64,000 bases of DNA from Candidatus Accumulibacter sp. 66-26 (GTDB lineage Bacteria > Pseudomonadota > Gammaproteobacteria > Burkholderiales > Rhodocyclaceae): contig MKUH01000021.1 of assembly GCA_001897745.1 (NCBI GenBank), forward strand, positions 1-64,000, written 5' to 3'. A model generated the notes under the pieces. The model ran no database searches and was not told the DNA's origin. It was given only the letters and a program-made list of their open reading frames with translations. A program made the position numbers and the translations under genes. This document shows, piece after piece, positions 18,471 through 27,806 of the stretch. Positions within the stretch are counted from its first letter, which is position 1, and each line of letters starts with the position of its first letter.

Positions 18471-19079
18471 ATGGCCGGTCATCTGTACATCGTCGCCGCG
18501 CCCTCGGGCACCGGCAAAACGACGCTGGTGCGTCTGCTGCTCGAGAACGATCCGGGCATCCGCCTGTCCATCTCCTACACGACACGCGCGCCGCGCGCCG
18601 GGGAGGAGGACGGCCGCGAATACCACTTCGTCGGCGTTCCCGATTTCCTCGCCAAGATCGGCACCGGCGACTTTCTCGAATGGGCCGAGGTGCATGGCAA
18701 CTACTACGGCACGTCCAAAACCTGGATCGAAGCGGAAATGGCCGCCGGACGCGACGTCCTGCTCGAAATCGACTGGCAGGGCGCGCAGCAGGTGCGCAAG
18801 ATTTTCCCCGCGGCGATCGGCATCTTCATCCTGCCGCCGTCGCTGGCCGAACTCGAACGCCGCCTGTCCGGTCGCGGCACCGACAGCGCCGAGACGATCG
18901 CCCGCCGGATGGCCGCAGCGCGAGACGAGATGCGGCATATGGCCGAATTCGACTATGTTATTATCAACGACGATCTGCAGCAGGCGCTGGGCGATCTGTT
19001 GTCGGTTGCGCGGGCATCGCGCCTCAGCTTCAAGGCCCAATCCCAGCGTCACGCAGCCCTTTTCGCAAACCTGTTCTGA
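18471..19079 (+). CDS. gmk: Guanylate kinase
   Basis: This 202-residue enzyme converts GMP to GDP with ATP. It has the P-loop APSGTGKTTLVRLLLE, the GMP-binding SYTTRAPRAGEEDG and YHFVG segments, and the EIDWQGAQQVR region. It lies between yicC and rpoZ in the conserved gmk-rpoZ-spoT order, which ties guanine nucleotide supply to (p)ppGpp metabolism. Confidence 0.96.
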   Translation: MAGHLYIVAAPSGTGKTTLVRLLLENDPGIRLSISYTTRAPRAGEEDGREYHFVGVPDFLAKIGTGDFLEWAEVHGNYYGTSKTWIEAEMAAGRDVLLEIDWQGAQQVRKIFPAAIGIFILPPSLAELERRLSGRGTDSAETIARRMAAARDEMRHMAEFDYVIINDDLQQALGDLLSVARASRLSFKAQSQRHAALFANLF

Positions 19080-19096
19080 TTTCGTAGGATACCGCC

Positions 19097-19303
19097 ATGG
19101 CCCGAGTGACCGTAGACGACTGTCTGCACCGCATCCCCAACCGTTTCCAGATGACCCTGGCCGCCACCTATCGCGCTCGCCAGATCGCCAACGGCGCGAC
19201 GCCCCTGGTCGAGCCCGAGAAGGACAAACCGACCGTCATCGCCCTGCGCGAAGTCGGCCTCGGGCTGGTCGGCCTGGAAGTCCTGAACCGCGGTCAGGCC
19301 TGA
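19097..19303 (+). CDS. rpoZ: RNA polymerase omega subunit
   Basis: This 68-residue protein starts [18 protein letters not shown] and contains the [13 protein letters not shown] segment conserved in omega. It helps beta-prime folding and assembly, and in proteobacteria it contributes to a ppGpp-binding site on RNA polymerase. A ribosome site (AGGA) lies 7-10 nt upstream. It is flanked by gmk and spoT. Confidence 0.96.
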   Translation: MARVTVDDCLHRIPNRFQMTLAATYRARQIANGATPLVEPEKDKPTVIALREVGLGLVGLEVLNRGQA

Positions 19304-19334
19304 CCGCCTCCGGCAATTAAGGCGGTGAGCCACC

Positions 19335-21539
19335 ATGGCAGCCATGCCCCCGGCCTCCACCGCCAGCGTCCCTGATGCGCATGCCCTTCCTCCCGCTGCC
19401 ACGGGCGGGGCGGCGGCACCCGAAGACCCGGCCTACCGGGTCTTCATCGACAGCCTCAACTACCTAACGGCGGAAGAAATCGACCTCGTCCGCGAGGCCT
19501 ATCTCTTCAGCGCGGCCGCGCACCACGGCCAGATCCGCCTCTCCGGCGAACCCTACATCACGCATCCGCTCGCCGTCGCCGGGGCGCTGGCCGAGTGGCA
19601 CATGGATGCGCAGGCGGTGATCGCCGCCCTGCTGCACGACGTGATGGAGGATACGGCGGTCAGCAAGTCGGAGATCGCCGAACGCTTCGGCAAGCCGGTC
19701 GCCGAACTGGTCGACGGCCTCTCCAAGCTCGACAAGATCGAGTTCCAGTCCTACCAGGAAGCGCAGGCCGAAAACTTCCGCAAGATGCTGATGGCCATGG
19801 CGCGCGACCTGCGCGTCGTGCTCATCAAGCTCGCCGACCGCCTGCACAATCTGCAGACGATGTCCGCGATGCGCGCCGACAAGCGCCGCCGCATCGCCTA
19901 CGAAACGCTCGAAATCTACGCGCCGATCGCCAACCGGCTCGGCCTCAACAAGCTCTTCCGGCAGCTGCAGGATCTCTCCTTCGAGCACATCCACCCGATG
20001 CGCGCGCGCGTCCTGGCGCGCGCCGTGCGCGCCGCGCGCGGCAACCGGCGCGAGCTGCTGGCGCGCATCCTCGACGGCATCCAGGGCAAGATGCAGGAGG
20101 TCGCCATCCAGGCGCAGGTGTTCGGCCGCGAGAAGAGCCTGTATTCGATCTACCGCAAGATGGTCGACAAGCGCCTGACCTTCTCGCAGGTGCTCGACAT
20201 CTACGGCTTCCGCGTCGTCGTGCGCGACGTGCCGACCTGCTACCTCGCGCTCGGTGCGCTGCACGCGTTGTACAAGCCGGTGCCCGGCAAGTTCAAGGAC
20301 TACATCGCGATCCCCAAGGCCAACGGCTACCAGTCGTTGCACACGACGTTGATCGGCCCCTACGGCACGCCGGTCGAGGTGCAGATCCGCACCGAGGGCA
20401 TGCACCACCTGGCGCAGGAGGGCGTCGCTTCGCACTGGCTGTACAAGGACACCGAGGATTCCGGCGCCGACCTGCAGTTGAAGACGCACAAGTGGCTGCA
20501 GTCGCTGCTCGAGCTGCAGAGCACGGCGGTCGATTCGTCGGAGTTCTTCGAGCACGTCAAGGTCGACCTCTTCCCCGACGAGGTCTACGTGTTCACGCCC
20601 AAGGGCAAGATCATGGCGCTGCCGCGCGGCGCCACGGCGGTCGATTTCGCCTACGCGGTGCACACCGATATCGGCAACCGCTGCGTCGCCGCGCGCATCA
20701 ACTACGACCTGATGCCGTTGCGCACCGAGCTGGCCAACGGCGATCAGGTCGAGATCATCACCGCCGCGCATGCCAACCCGAATCCGGCCTGGCTCTCCTA
20801 CGTCAAGACCGGCCGCGCGCGCAGCAAGATCCGCCATTTCCTGAAGACCATGCAGCACGACGAATCCGCCGCGCTCGGCGAGAGCATGCTCGACCAGGAA
20901 CTGCGGGCGCTCGGCGTGTCCTCGGCCGAGGTTCCGGTGGCCAGCTGGGAAGAGCTGGTGCGCGATTCGGGCAACAAGTCGATGAAGGAGATCTATACCG
21001 ACATCGGCCTCGGCCGCCGGCTCGCCGCGGTCGTCGCGCGCCGCCTGCTGTCTACCGAAGATGCGCCGCAGCCGGAAAACAGCATGCCGGCCTCGCTCGT
21101 CATCCGCGGCACAGAAGGCATGGCCATCCAGCTCGCGCCGTGCTGCCAGCCGATCCCGGGCGATCCGATCATCGGCTCGATCCGCAAGGGACAGGGGCTG
21201 GTCATCCACACGCACGACTGCCCGGCGATCCGCAAATCGCGCAGCAGCGAGCCGCAGAAGTGGATCGACGTCGAATGGGAGCCGGAGCCCGGCAAGCTCT
21301 TCGACGTGCGCATCCGGATCGCCGCGAAGAACGTGCGCGGCGTGCTCGGGCGCATCGCGACCGGCATTTCCGAGTCCGGCGCCAATATCGAAAACGTCAG
21401 CATGGACGAGAAGGATTCCGGGTTGTACACGGTGCTGCATTTCACCGTGCAGGTCGCCGGCCGCCTGCATCTCGCCCAGTTGCTGCGCGTCCTGCGCCAT
21501 ATCCCGGAAGTCGTGCGCATTGCCCGTGAGCGGGAGTGA
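19335..21539 (+). CDS. spoT: Bifunctional (p)ppGpp synthetase/hydrolase SpoT
   Basis: This 734-residue protein has an intact HD hydrolase domain (HHGQIRL, ITHPLAVA and LLHDVMEDT, about residues 63-104). The synthetase domain carries FKDYIAIPKANGYQSLHT near residue 320 and EVQIRTEGMHHLAQEG. A TGS domain follows at about 416-470 and an ACT domain at the C terminus. Both active sites look complete, as expected for a bifunctional Rel/SpoT enzyme. It makes or degrades the stringent-response alarmone. It follows rpoZ by 31 nt. Confidence 0.94.
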   Translation: MAAMPPASTASVPDAHALPPAATGGAAAPEDPAYRVFIDSLNYLTAEEIDLVREAYLFSAAAHHGQIRLSGEPYITHPLAVAGALAEWHMDAQAVIAALLHDVMEDTAVSKSEIAERFGKPVAELVDGLSKLDKIEFQSYQEAQAENFRKMLMAMARDLRVVLIKLADRLHNLQTMSAMRADKRRRIAYETLEIYAPIANRLGLNKLFRQLQDLSFEHIHPMRARVLARAVRAARGNRRELLARILDGIQGKMQEVAIQAQVFGREKSLYSIYRKMVDKRLTFSQVLDIYGFRVVVRDVPTCYLALGALHALYKPVPGKFKDYIAIPKANGYQSLHTTLIGPYGTPVEVQIRTEGMHHLAQEGVASHWLYKDTEDSGADLQLKTHKWLQSLLELQSTAVDSSEFFEHVKVDLFPDEVYVFTPKGKIMALPRGATAVDFAYAVHTDIGNRCVAARINYDLMPLRTELANGDQVEIITAAHANPNPAWLSYVKTGRARSKIRHFLKTMQHDESAALGESMLDQELRALGVSSAEVPVASWEELVRDSGNKSMKEIYTDIGLGRRLAAVVARRLLSTEDAPQPENSMPASLVIRGTEGMAIQLAPCCQPIPGDPIIGSIRKGQGLVIHTHDCPAIRKSRSSEPQKWIDVEWEPEPGKLFDVRIRIAAKNVRGVLGRIATGISESGANIENVSMDEKDSGLYTVLHFTVQVAGRLHLAQLLRVLRHIPEVVRIARERE

Positions 21540-21546
21540 CTGAGTC

Positions 21547-22806
21547 TTGAAAGTCCTGGTTCTCGGGGCCGGCGTCGTCGGTGTCGCCAGCGCCTGGTAT
21601 CTGGCGGAAGCCGGCCACGAAGTCACGGTGCTCGACCGGCAGCCGGCCGCCGGCCTCGAAACCAGCTTCGCCAACGGCGGCCAGATATCCGTTTCGCACG
21701 CCGAGCCCTGGGCGACGCCGCACGCGCCGCTGCAGGCGCTGGCCTGGATGGGGCGCGAAGACGCGCCGCTGCTCTTCCGCGCGCGCTGGGACCCGGCGCT
21801 GTTCGACTGGAGCCTGCGCTTCCTGCGCGAATGCCTGCCCTGGCGCACGCGCGCCAACATGCGCAACATCGTCGCGCTCGCGCTCTACAGCCGGCAGCGC
21901 CTGCAGGCGCTGCGCGCCGAACTCGCAGCGCACGACGGCCTCGCCTACGACCATCTCGAACGCGGCATCCTGCACGTCTACACCGACCGCCGCGAGTTCG
22001 CGCGCGCCGTCGAGGCTGCCGCCGCAATGCGCGCCCTCGGCTGCGACCGTGAAACGGTCAGCGCCGAGCGCTGCATCGAAATCGAACCGGCGCTCGCCGC
22101 CGCGCGCCCGCTGCTGGTCGGCGGCGACTACACGGCGAGCGACGAGTCGGGCGACGCGCACCGCTTCACGCAGCGCCTGGCCGCCCTGTGCGCCGCGCGC
22201 GGAGTGACTTTCCGCTATGGCGACACGGTCGAGAAGATCGCCGCCGGCGGCGGGCGCATTGCCGGCGTGCTGGTGAACAACGCGGCCGGCGGCGAGGTGC
22301 TCGTCGCCGACGCCTACGTCGCCGCCTGCGGCAGCTACACGCCGCGCCTGCTGCGCCCGCTCGGCATCCGTCTGCCGGTCTATCCGGCCAAGGGCTATTC
22401 GGCGACGCTGCCGTTCGGCCCCGACAGCGTCGCGCCGACCGTCAGCCTGACCGACGATGGCCACAAGCTCGTTTTCTCGCGCCTCGGCCAGCGCCTGCGC
22501 ATCGCCGGCACCGCCGAGTTCACCGGCTACGACACCGAACTCAACCCGGTGCGCTGCCAGGCGCTGGTCCGGCGCGCCGGCGAGCTGTTCCCCGACCTGC
22601 GTCCGGCCGGTGCGCCCGAATTCTGGTGCGGCCTGCGCCCGGCGACGCCGTCCAACGTGCCGGCCATCGGGCATACCGCCTACCCCAATCTCTATCTCAA
22701 CACCGGCCACGGCACGCTCGGCTGGACGCTGGCCTGCGGCTCCGGCGCGGCGCTCGCCGACCTCGTCGGCGGGCGCACGCCGGAACCGCGTTTCGACTTC
22801 CTATAA
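21547..22806 (+). CDS. dadA: D-amino acid dehydrogenase (DadA-like FAD oxidoreductase)
   Basis: This 419-residue FAD protein uses a TTG start at 21547, with GGGAG about 12 nt upstream. The start is fixed by the N-terminal dinucleotide-binding motif VLVLGAGVVGVASAWYLAEA, which begins at once. The DadA family oxidises D-amino acids such as D-alanine and passes electrons to the quinone pool. The late GYSATLPF and NTGHGTLGWTLACGSG segments fit. It is slightly shorter than E. coli DadA. The neighbours do not narrow the substrate. Confidence 0.87.
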   Translation: MKVLVLGAGVVGVASAWYLAEAGHEVTVLDRQPAAGLETSFANGGQISVSHAEPWATPHAPLQALAWMGREDAPLLFRARWDPALFDWSLRFLRECLPWRTRANMRNIVALALYSRQRLQALRAELAAHDGLAYDHLERGILHVYTDRREFARAVEAAAAMRALGCDRETVSAERCIEIEPALAAARPLLVGGDYTASDESGDAHRFTQRLAALCAARGVTFRYGDTVEKIAAGGGRIAGVLVNNAAGGEVLVADAYVAACGSYTPRLLRPLGIRLPVYPAKGYSATLPFGPDSVAPTVSLTDDGHKLVFSRLGQRLRIAGTAEFTGYDTELNPVRCQALVRRAGELFPDLRPAGAPEFWCGLRPATPSNVPAIGHTAYPNLYLNTGHGTLGWTLACGSGAALADLVGGRTPEPRFDFL

Positions 22807-22828
22807 TCAAAAAACAGGAGACGGCAAC

Positions 22829-23623
22829 ATGAGTGCAGTGCTTTACGAAGTCCAGGACGCCATCGCGACGCTCACCCTCAATCGCCCCGAAGCGCTCAAC
22901 GCGCTCAATCTGGCGATGATCGACGCGCTGCGCGAGGCGAGCGCGCGCGCCGCCTTCGATCCGGCCGTGCGTGCCGTCGTCGTGCGCGGCGCCGGCGAAC
23001 ACTTCATGGCCGGCGGCGACCTCAAGTGGTTCCGCGAGCAGCTCGCGCTGCCGCCGGCCGAACGGCAGGCCGCCTTCGAGCAGGTGATCGCCGCCGTGCA
23101 CGCCTCTGTGCTCAGCCTGAAGGGCATGCGCAAGCCGGTGGTCGCCGCCGTGCACGGCGCCGTCGCCGGCTTCGGCCTGTCGCTGATGCTTGCCGCCGAT
23201 CTCGTGCTGGCCGCCGACAACGCCTACTTCACGCTGGCCTACAGCAACATCGCACTGTCGCCTGACGGCGGCGCCACCTTCTCGCTGCCGCGCCAGGTCG
23301 GCCTCAAGCAGGCGATGGAGATCGCGCTGCTCGGCGACCGCTTCGACGCCGCGCGCGCGCGCGAACTGGGTCTCGTCAATCGCGTCGTCGCTCCCGACGA
23401 ACTTGCCGCCGAAACGCAGAAGCTGGCGCGCCGCCTGGCCAACGGTCCGGCCGAGGCGCTCGCGCGCACGAAGGCGCTGCTCAACGCTTCGTTCGACAAC
23501 CCGCTGGAAGCGCAGCTCGTCGCCGAGCAGCGCTCCTTCGCCGCCTGCGGCGCGCATCCCGATTTCGCCGAGGGGCTGGCCGGCTTCTTCGAGAAGCGCA
23601 AGCCGGTATACGGCCGCAGCTAG
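22829..23623 (+). CDS. Enoyl-CoA hydratase/isomerase family protein (crotonase fold)
   Basis: This 264-residue protein starts at the ATG at 22829 behind AGGAG. It has the crotonase oxyanion-hole segments FMAGGDLKWF and VAGFGLSLMLAADL and the region NIALSPDGGATFSLPR. The aspartate-containing PDGG region, in place of a catalytic glutamate, resembles PaaG-type ring-opening or isomerase members. Enoyl-CoA isomerisation is therefore as likely as hydration. No other acyl-CoA genes are adjacent. The TAG stop touches the left end of the inverted-repeat element. Confidence 0.85.
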   Translation: MSAVLYEVQDAIATLTLNRPEALNALNLAMIDALREASARAAFDPAVRAVVVRGAGEHFMAGGDLKWFREQLALPPAERQAAFEQVIAAVHASVLSLKGMRKPVVAAVHGAVAGFGLSLMLAADLVLAADNAYFTLAYSNIALSPDGGATFSLPRQVGLKQAMEIALLGDRFDAARARELGLVNRVVAPDELAAETQKLARRLANGPAEALARTKALLNASFDNPLEAQLVAEQRSFAACGAHPDFAEGLAGFFEKRKPVYGRS

Positions 23624-23840
23624 GGTGTGTTGACATATATTTCATGGGCGCGACGACCACCGAACGGGATGCAACGCGGCGATGAGCCCGTTCAGTGGCC
23701 GTCCCGAAGGGTTGTGACGAGGGGGCCGCGCCTACGTTATTACGCCCCTTGCCCGCACCCCGGTGCGGGCGGCGGCGCGCGCCTAGTAGGCACAGCCCCC
23801 TCGTCACAACGCGCTCCACGAAATGTATGTCAACGTACCC
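23623..23840. mobile_element. Miniature inverted-repeat element (MITE-like), about 218 bp
   Basis: The 24-nt ends, 23623-23646 and the reverse complement of 23817-23840, match at 20 positions and share a GTTGACATA core. Inside, GTTGTGACGAGGGGGC (23711-23726) is the exact reverse complement of 23795-23810. GCCTAC (23730-23735) pairs with GTAGGC (23786-23791), and a GC hairpin sits at 23751-23770. It has no coding content. The terminal pairs and inner palindromes fit a non-autonomous transposon relic or a folded REP-like element. I see no obvious target duplication. It separates the enoyl-CoA hydratase gene from tatD. Confidence 0.7.
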
Positions 23841-23865
23841 TGGCATCCCGCCCGGGCGCGCGGCG

Positions 23866-24666
23866 ATGTTGATCGACACGCACTGCCACCTCGACGCCGC
23901 CGAGTTCGCGGCCGACCGCGCCGCCGTCGCGCAGGCGGCGCGGGTCGCCGGCGTCGAAGGGATCGTCGTGCCGGCCATTGAAACCGCCAATTTCGCCGCC
24001 GTGCGCGAGTGCTGCGCGCGCTACCCGGGCTGCGCGCCGGCCTACGGCATCCATCCGCTCTACGTCGGGCGGGCAAGCGAGGCCGATCTCGACACGCTGC
24101 GCGACTGGCTGCGGCGCGAGGCCGACGGGCCGTGGCCGCCGGTCGCCGTCGGCGAAATCGGCCTCGACTTCTTCGTTCCCGACGCCGACCCTGCGCGCCA
24201 GGAGTTCTTCTTCGTCGAGCAGCTGAAGATCGCCCGCGACTTCGGGTTGCCGGTCCTGCTCCACGTGCGTCGCGCGCAGGATGCGATCCTCAAGCAGTTG
24301 CGCCGCGTCTTCGGCAAGACTCACGGATACGGCGGCGTCGCGCACGCCTTCAACGGCAGCCGCCAGCAGGCGGACGCCTTCATCGCCCTCGGCTTCAAGC
24401 TCGGTTTCGGCGGCACGCTGACCTTCCCACGCGCCCTGCGCATCCGCGAGCTGGCGGCGACGCTGCCGCTCGACGCCATCGTCCTCGAAACCGACGCGCC
24501 CGACATTCCGCCCGCCTTTCTCGGGCGCGCGCGCAACGCGCCGCAGCACCTGCCGCGCATCGCCGCCGAACTGGCCGGCCTGCGCGGGCTTGCCGTCGAG
24601 GACGTAGCGCAGGCCACGTCGCGCAACGCGCGCGCGGTCCTCCCCCGCCTTTCCGCAACCGCCTGA
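23866..24666 (+). CDS. TatD family metal-dependent hydrolase
   Basis: This 266-residue TIM-barrel hydrolase has the metal-binding DTHCHLD at the start, the glutamate in VGEIGLDFF, LLHVRRAQD, AHAFNGS and LETDAPDIPP. TatD proteins have metal-dependent DNase activity. The start is placed at the ATG at 23866, since the motif begins four residues later. There is only a weak ribosome site, and frame upstream of it runs into the inverted-repeat element, which may have replaced the original leader. Confidence 0.88.
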   Translation: MLIDTHCHLDAAEFAADRAAVAQAARVAGVEGIVVPAIETANFAAVRECCARYPGCAPAYGIHPLYVGRASEADLDTLRDWLRREADGPWPPVAVGEIGLDFFVPDADPARQEFFFVEQLKIARDFGLPVLLHVRRAQDAILKQLRRVFGKTHGYGGVAHAFNGSRQQADAFIALGFKLGFGGTLTFPRALRIRELAATLPLDAIVLETDAPDIPPAFLGRARNAPQHLPRIAAELAGLRGLAVEDVAQATSRNARAVLPRLSATA

Positions 24667-24687
24667 CTTCCCTGTTGCGCGGTTCAT

Positions 24688-24713
24688 CCGGGACGCCTGC
24701 CGGCGTGCCCCGG
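24688..24713 (+). terminator. Stem-loop after tatD, possible terminator
   Basis: CCGGG-ACGCC pairs with GGCGT-GC-CCCGG around a TGCC loop, 21 nt after the tatD stop. There is no T run, so it may be a Rho-dependent or mRNA-stabilising structure. Confidence 0.4.
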
Positions 24714-24754
24714 CCGGGCTATTTCCGCAATGCTTGTATGGATTTTTTTCTAGA

Positions 24755-24768
24755 TTGATATGCATCAA
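24755..24768 (+). promoter_or_regulatory. FNR/ANR box of the nap promoter
   Basis: TTGATATGCATCAA is a perfect match to the FNR consensus TTGAT-N4-ATCAA. Its centre (24761.5) is 41.5 bp before a start predicted near 24803, the class II activation position. A -10-like TAGAGT lies at 24791-24796, just where expected. This predicts oxygen-responsive activation of napDAGHB. Confidence 0.85.
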
Positions 24769-24790
24769 AAAAATGCGCGCACCGGCGGCT

Positions 24791-24796
24791 TAGAGT
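24791..24796 (+). promoter_or_regulatory. -10 element of the nap operon
   Basis: TAGAGT matches TATAAT at four positions, begins 29.5 bp from the centre of the FNR box, and gives a leader of about 98 nt to napD. No -35 is needed at a class II FNR promoter. Confidence 0.6.
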
Positions 24797-24900
24797 GGCG
24801 CGTGACGTAAAGCCATTAGAGCCAACAGGGTTTGTCCGCCGGTGTCCCGGCGTGCCGGTCCGCCGCCCGCGCGGCGCAGTTTTTGGAGTGTGTCCAGAAG

Positions 24901-25149
24901 ATGAATATTTCCAGTTTGCTGGTCAATGCCCGCCCGGAAGGTATCGCACAGGTACGGGAAAGCCTGCTGGCGTTGAACGGTGTCGAGGTTCACGCGGTGA
25001 CCGAGGAGGGGCGGATGATCGTGACGATCGAAGCCGATTCGGAACAAGCCGTTGCCAACATGTATGAAACGATCAACCACCAGCCGGGCGTGCTCTCGGC
25101 GTCGATGGTGTACCACCAATACGAATCTGATCCCGACGAGGAGGCCTGA
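24901..25149 (+). CDS. napD: NapD, chaperone for periplasmic nitrate reductase
   Basis: This 82-residue small cytoplasmic protein starts [14 protein letters not shown] at the ATG at 24901, with GGAG upstream. The family binds the Tat signal of NapA and holds back export until the molybdenum cofactor is inserted. The ferredoxin-like fold pattern ([25 protein letters not shown]) is clear. An in-frame start at 24832 would add a poor, non-conserved leader. It is one base from napA and leads the FNR-type operon; napE and napF do not precede it. Confidence 0.93.
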   Translation: MNISSLLVNARPEGIAQVRESLLALNGVEVHAVTEEGRMIVTIEADSEQAVANMYETINHQPGVLSASMVYHQYESDPDEEA

Positions 25150-25150
25150 G

Positions 25151-27697
25151 ATGAAACTGACGAGACGTGACTTTATCAAGAGCAACGCGGTGGCGGCAGC
25201 GGCGACCGTGGGCGGCATCAGCGTGCCCGGCATGGCGCTGGCGCAGCAGCGGAAAGACGACGGCGTGCGCTGGGACAAGGGCGCCTGCCGCTACTGCGGC
25301 ACCGGCTGCGGCGTGCTGGTCGGCACCAAGGACGGCCGCATCGTGGCGACCCAGGGCGACCCGGAAGCGCCGGTCAACCGCGGCCTGAACTGCATCAAGG
25401 GCTACTTCCTGGCGAAGATCCAGTACGGCAAGGACCGCCTGACGCAGCCGCTGCTGCGCATGAAGAACGGTCAGTACGACAAGAACGGCGAGTTCGCGCC
25501 GATTTCCTGGGACAAGGCCTTCGACATCATGGCCGAGAAGGTCAAGACGACGCTCAAGAACCCGGAGCAGGGTCCGCGCGGCGTCTGCATGTTCGGTTCC
25601 GGCCAGTGGACCGTGTGGGAAGGCTATGCCGCCTCCAAGCTGTGGAAGGCCGGCCTGCGCACCAACAGTATCGACCCGAACGCCCGCCACTGCATGGCTT
25701 CGGCCGTCGTCGGCTTCATGCGCACCTTCGGCATCGACGAGCCGATGGGCTGCTACGACGACATCGAGCACGCCGACGTCTTCGCGCTGTGGGGCTCGAA
25801 CATGGCCGAGATGCACCCGATCCTCTGGTCGCGCGTCACCGACCGCCGCCTGAGCGCCAAGCACGTCAAGATCCACGTTCTGTCGACCTTCACGCACCGC
25901 TCGTGCGAACTGGCCGACAACGAGCTGATCTTCAAGCCGAACTCCGATCTGGCGATCCTCAACTACATCGCCAACTACATCATCCAGAACAACGCCGTTA
26001 ACAAGGACTTCGTTACCAAGCACGTCAAGTTCAAGAAGGGCGTCACCGACATCGGCTACGGCCTGCGTCCGAACCATCCGCTCGAACAGGCCGCCGGCAA
26101 CAACGGCTATCCCGGCCCGGACGGCAAGCCGAAGGGCGACCCGGGCAAGGCGGTCGACATCAGCTTCGACGAGTTCGCCGCTTTCGTCTCCGAGTACACG
26201 CTCGACAAGACGCACGAAATCTCGGGCGTGCCGAAGGATCGCCTGGAAGCGCTGGCGAAGGCCTACGCCGATCCGAAGGTGAAGGTCACCTCGTTCTGGA
26301 CCATGGGCTTCAACCAGCACGTGCGCGGCACCTGGGTGAACAACATGATCTACAACGTCCACCTGCTGGTGGGCAAGATTTCTGAGCCGGGCAACAGCCC
26401 GTTCTCGCTGACCGGCCAGCCGTCCGCCTGCGGCACGGCGCGCGAAGTCGGCACCTTCGCCCACCGCCTGCCGGCCGATATGGTCGTCATGAACCCGAAG
26501 CACCGCGAATTCTCCGAAGGCATCTGGCAGTTGCCGGCGGGCACGATTCCCGAGTGGGTCGGCTACCACGCCGTGCTGCAGTCGCGCATGGCCAAGGACG
26601 GCAAGGTCGGCTTCCTGTGGACGACGACGACCAACAACATGCAGGCCGGTCCGAACATCAACGGCGAAATCTACCCGGGGTGGCGCAATCCGAAGTGCTT
26701 CACCGTGGTCTCCGACGCCTACCCGACCGTTTCGGCGATGTCCGCCGACCTGATCCTGCCGTCCGCGATGTGGATGGAAAAGGAAGGTATGTACGGCAAC
26801 GCCGAGCGCCGCGGCCAGATGTGGCGGCAGCAGGTCAAGGCACCGGGCGAGTCCAAGTCCGACCTGTGGCAGTACATCGAGTTCTCGAAGCGCTTCAAGA
26901 CCGACGAAGTCTGGCCGGCCGAACTGCTCGACAAGAATCCCGAGTACAAGGGCAAGACGCTGTTCGACGTCCTGTACGCCAACAAGGAAGTGAACAAGTA
27001 CGGCCTCGACGACGTGAAGGCGGTTAACGCCCACGCCATCAAGGACTACATGAACGACGAATCGAAGGCCTACGGCTTCTACGTGCAGAAGGGCCTGTTC
27101 GAGGAGTACGCCCGGTTCGGCCGCGGCAAGGCGCACGATCTCGCCTTCTTCGACGTCTATCACAAGGCGCGCGGCCTGCGCTGGCCGGTGGTCGACGGCA
27201 AGGAAACGCTGTGGCGCTTCCGCGAGGGCTACGACTCGTACGTGCCGAAGGGCGAGGGCGTCCGCTTCTACGGCTTCCCGGACGGCAAGGCGGTCGCTTT
27301 CGCGCTGCCCTATCAGCCGGCCGCCGAGGCGCCCGACAGCGAATACGACCTGTGGCTGTGCACCGGCCGCGTGCTCGAGCACTGGCATACCGGCTCGATG
27401 ACCCGCCGCGTTCCCGAGCTGTACAAGGCGGTGCCGGATGCGGTGATCTTCATGCATCCGGAGGATGCGAAGAAGCGCGGCCTGAACCGCAACGACGTGG
27501 TCAAGGTCTCCTCCCGGCGCGGCGAGATCCAGTTGCGCGTCGAGACCAAGGGGCGCAACAAGCCGCCGGTCGGCCTCGTCTTCGTGCCTTTCTTCGACGA
27601 GCACCGTCTGGTCAACAAGCTGACCCTGGACGCGACCTGTCCGCTCTCGAAGGAGACGGACTTCAAGAAGTGCGCGTGCAAGGTGGTGAAGGCCTAA
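25151..27697 (+). CDS. napA: Periplasmic nitrate reductase catalytic subunit NapA
   Basis: This 848-residue molybdoenzyme reduces nitrate to nitrite in the periplasm. It has a twin-arginine signal ([10 protein letters not shown], residues 4-13) and the [4Fe-4S] cysteines C46, C49, C53 and C81. C181, in NARHCMAS, is the expected molybdenum ligand, and the bis-MGD domains follow. The length is normal. Electrons should come from NapB and, through NapC or NapGH, from the quinol pool. It is the second gene of napDAGHB. Confidence 0.97.
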   Translation: MKLTRRDFIKSNAVAAAATVGGISVPGMALAQQRKDDGVRWDKGACRYCGTGCGVLVGTKDGRIVATQGDPEAPVNRGLNCIKGYFLAKIQYGKDRLTQPLLRMKNGQYDKNGEFAPISWDKAFDIMAEKVKTTLKNPEQGPRGVCMFGSGQWTVWEGYAASKLWKAGLRTNSIDPNARHCMASAVVGFMRTFGIDEPMGCYDDIEHADVFALWGSNMAEMHPILWSRVTDRRLSAKHVKIHVLSTFTHRSCELADNELIFKPNSDLAILNYIANYIIQNNAVNKDFVTKHVKFKKGVTDIGYGLRPNHPLEQAAGNNGYPGPDGKPKGDPGKAVDISFDEFAAFVSEYTLDKTHEISGVPKDRLEALAKAYADPKVKVTSFWTMGFNQHVRGTWVNNMIYNVHLLVGKISEPGNSPFSLTGQPSACGTAREVGTFAHRLPADMVVMNPKHREFSEGIWQLPAGTIPEWVGYHAVLQSRMAKDGKVGFLWTTTTNNMQAGPNINGEIYPGWRNPKCFTVVSDAYPTVSAMSADLILPSAMWMEKEGMYGNAERRGQMWRQQVKAPGESKSDLWQYIEFSKRFKTDEVWPAELLDKNPEYKGKTLFDVLYANKEVNKYGLDDVKAVNAHAIKDYMNDESKAYGFYVQKGLFEEYARFGRGKAHDLAFFDVYHKARGLRWPVVDGKETLWRFREGYDSYVPKGEGVRFYGFPDGKAVAFALPYQPAAEAPDSEYDLWLCTGRVLEHWHTGSMTRRVPELYKAVPDAVIFMHPEDAKKRGLNRNDVVKVSSRRGEIQLRVETKGRNKPPVGLVFVPFFDEHRLVNKLTLDATCPLSKETDFKKCACKVVKA

Positions 27698-27806
27698 GGA
27701 GCGCGCGGAACGAGACAATCAGGGAGTGCCGGTGCGGGCGGAGGATCGCCCGCACCCGGCTGTTTCCCCGTCTCCCCGCCGTAGCGAAGAATCCAAAGAA
27801 TTCATC

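Noticed and set aside
19464..21869. Long minus-strand frame opposite spoT
   Set aside because: It is an antisense shadow with skewed composition and no motifs; the plus strand holds intact HD, synthetase, TGS and ACT signatures.
22802..22807. TATAAT before the enoyl-CoA hydratase gene
   Set aside because: It overlaps the dadA stop and has no -35 partner. It arises from the codons for the end of DadA and is as likely coincidence.
25073..27718. 881-codon frame antisense to napA
   Set aside because: It runs nearly the length of napA but has no recognisable domain, and the Tat signal, cluster cysteines and molybdenum ligand are on the plus strand.
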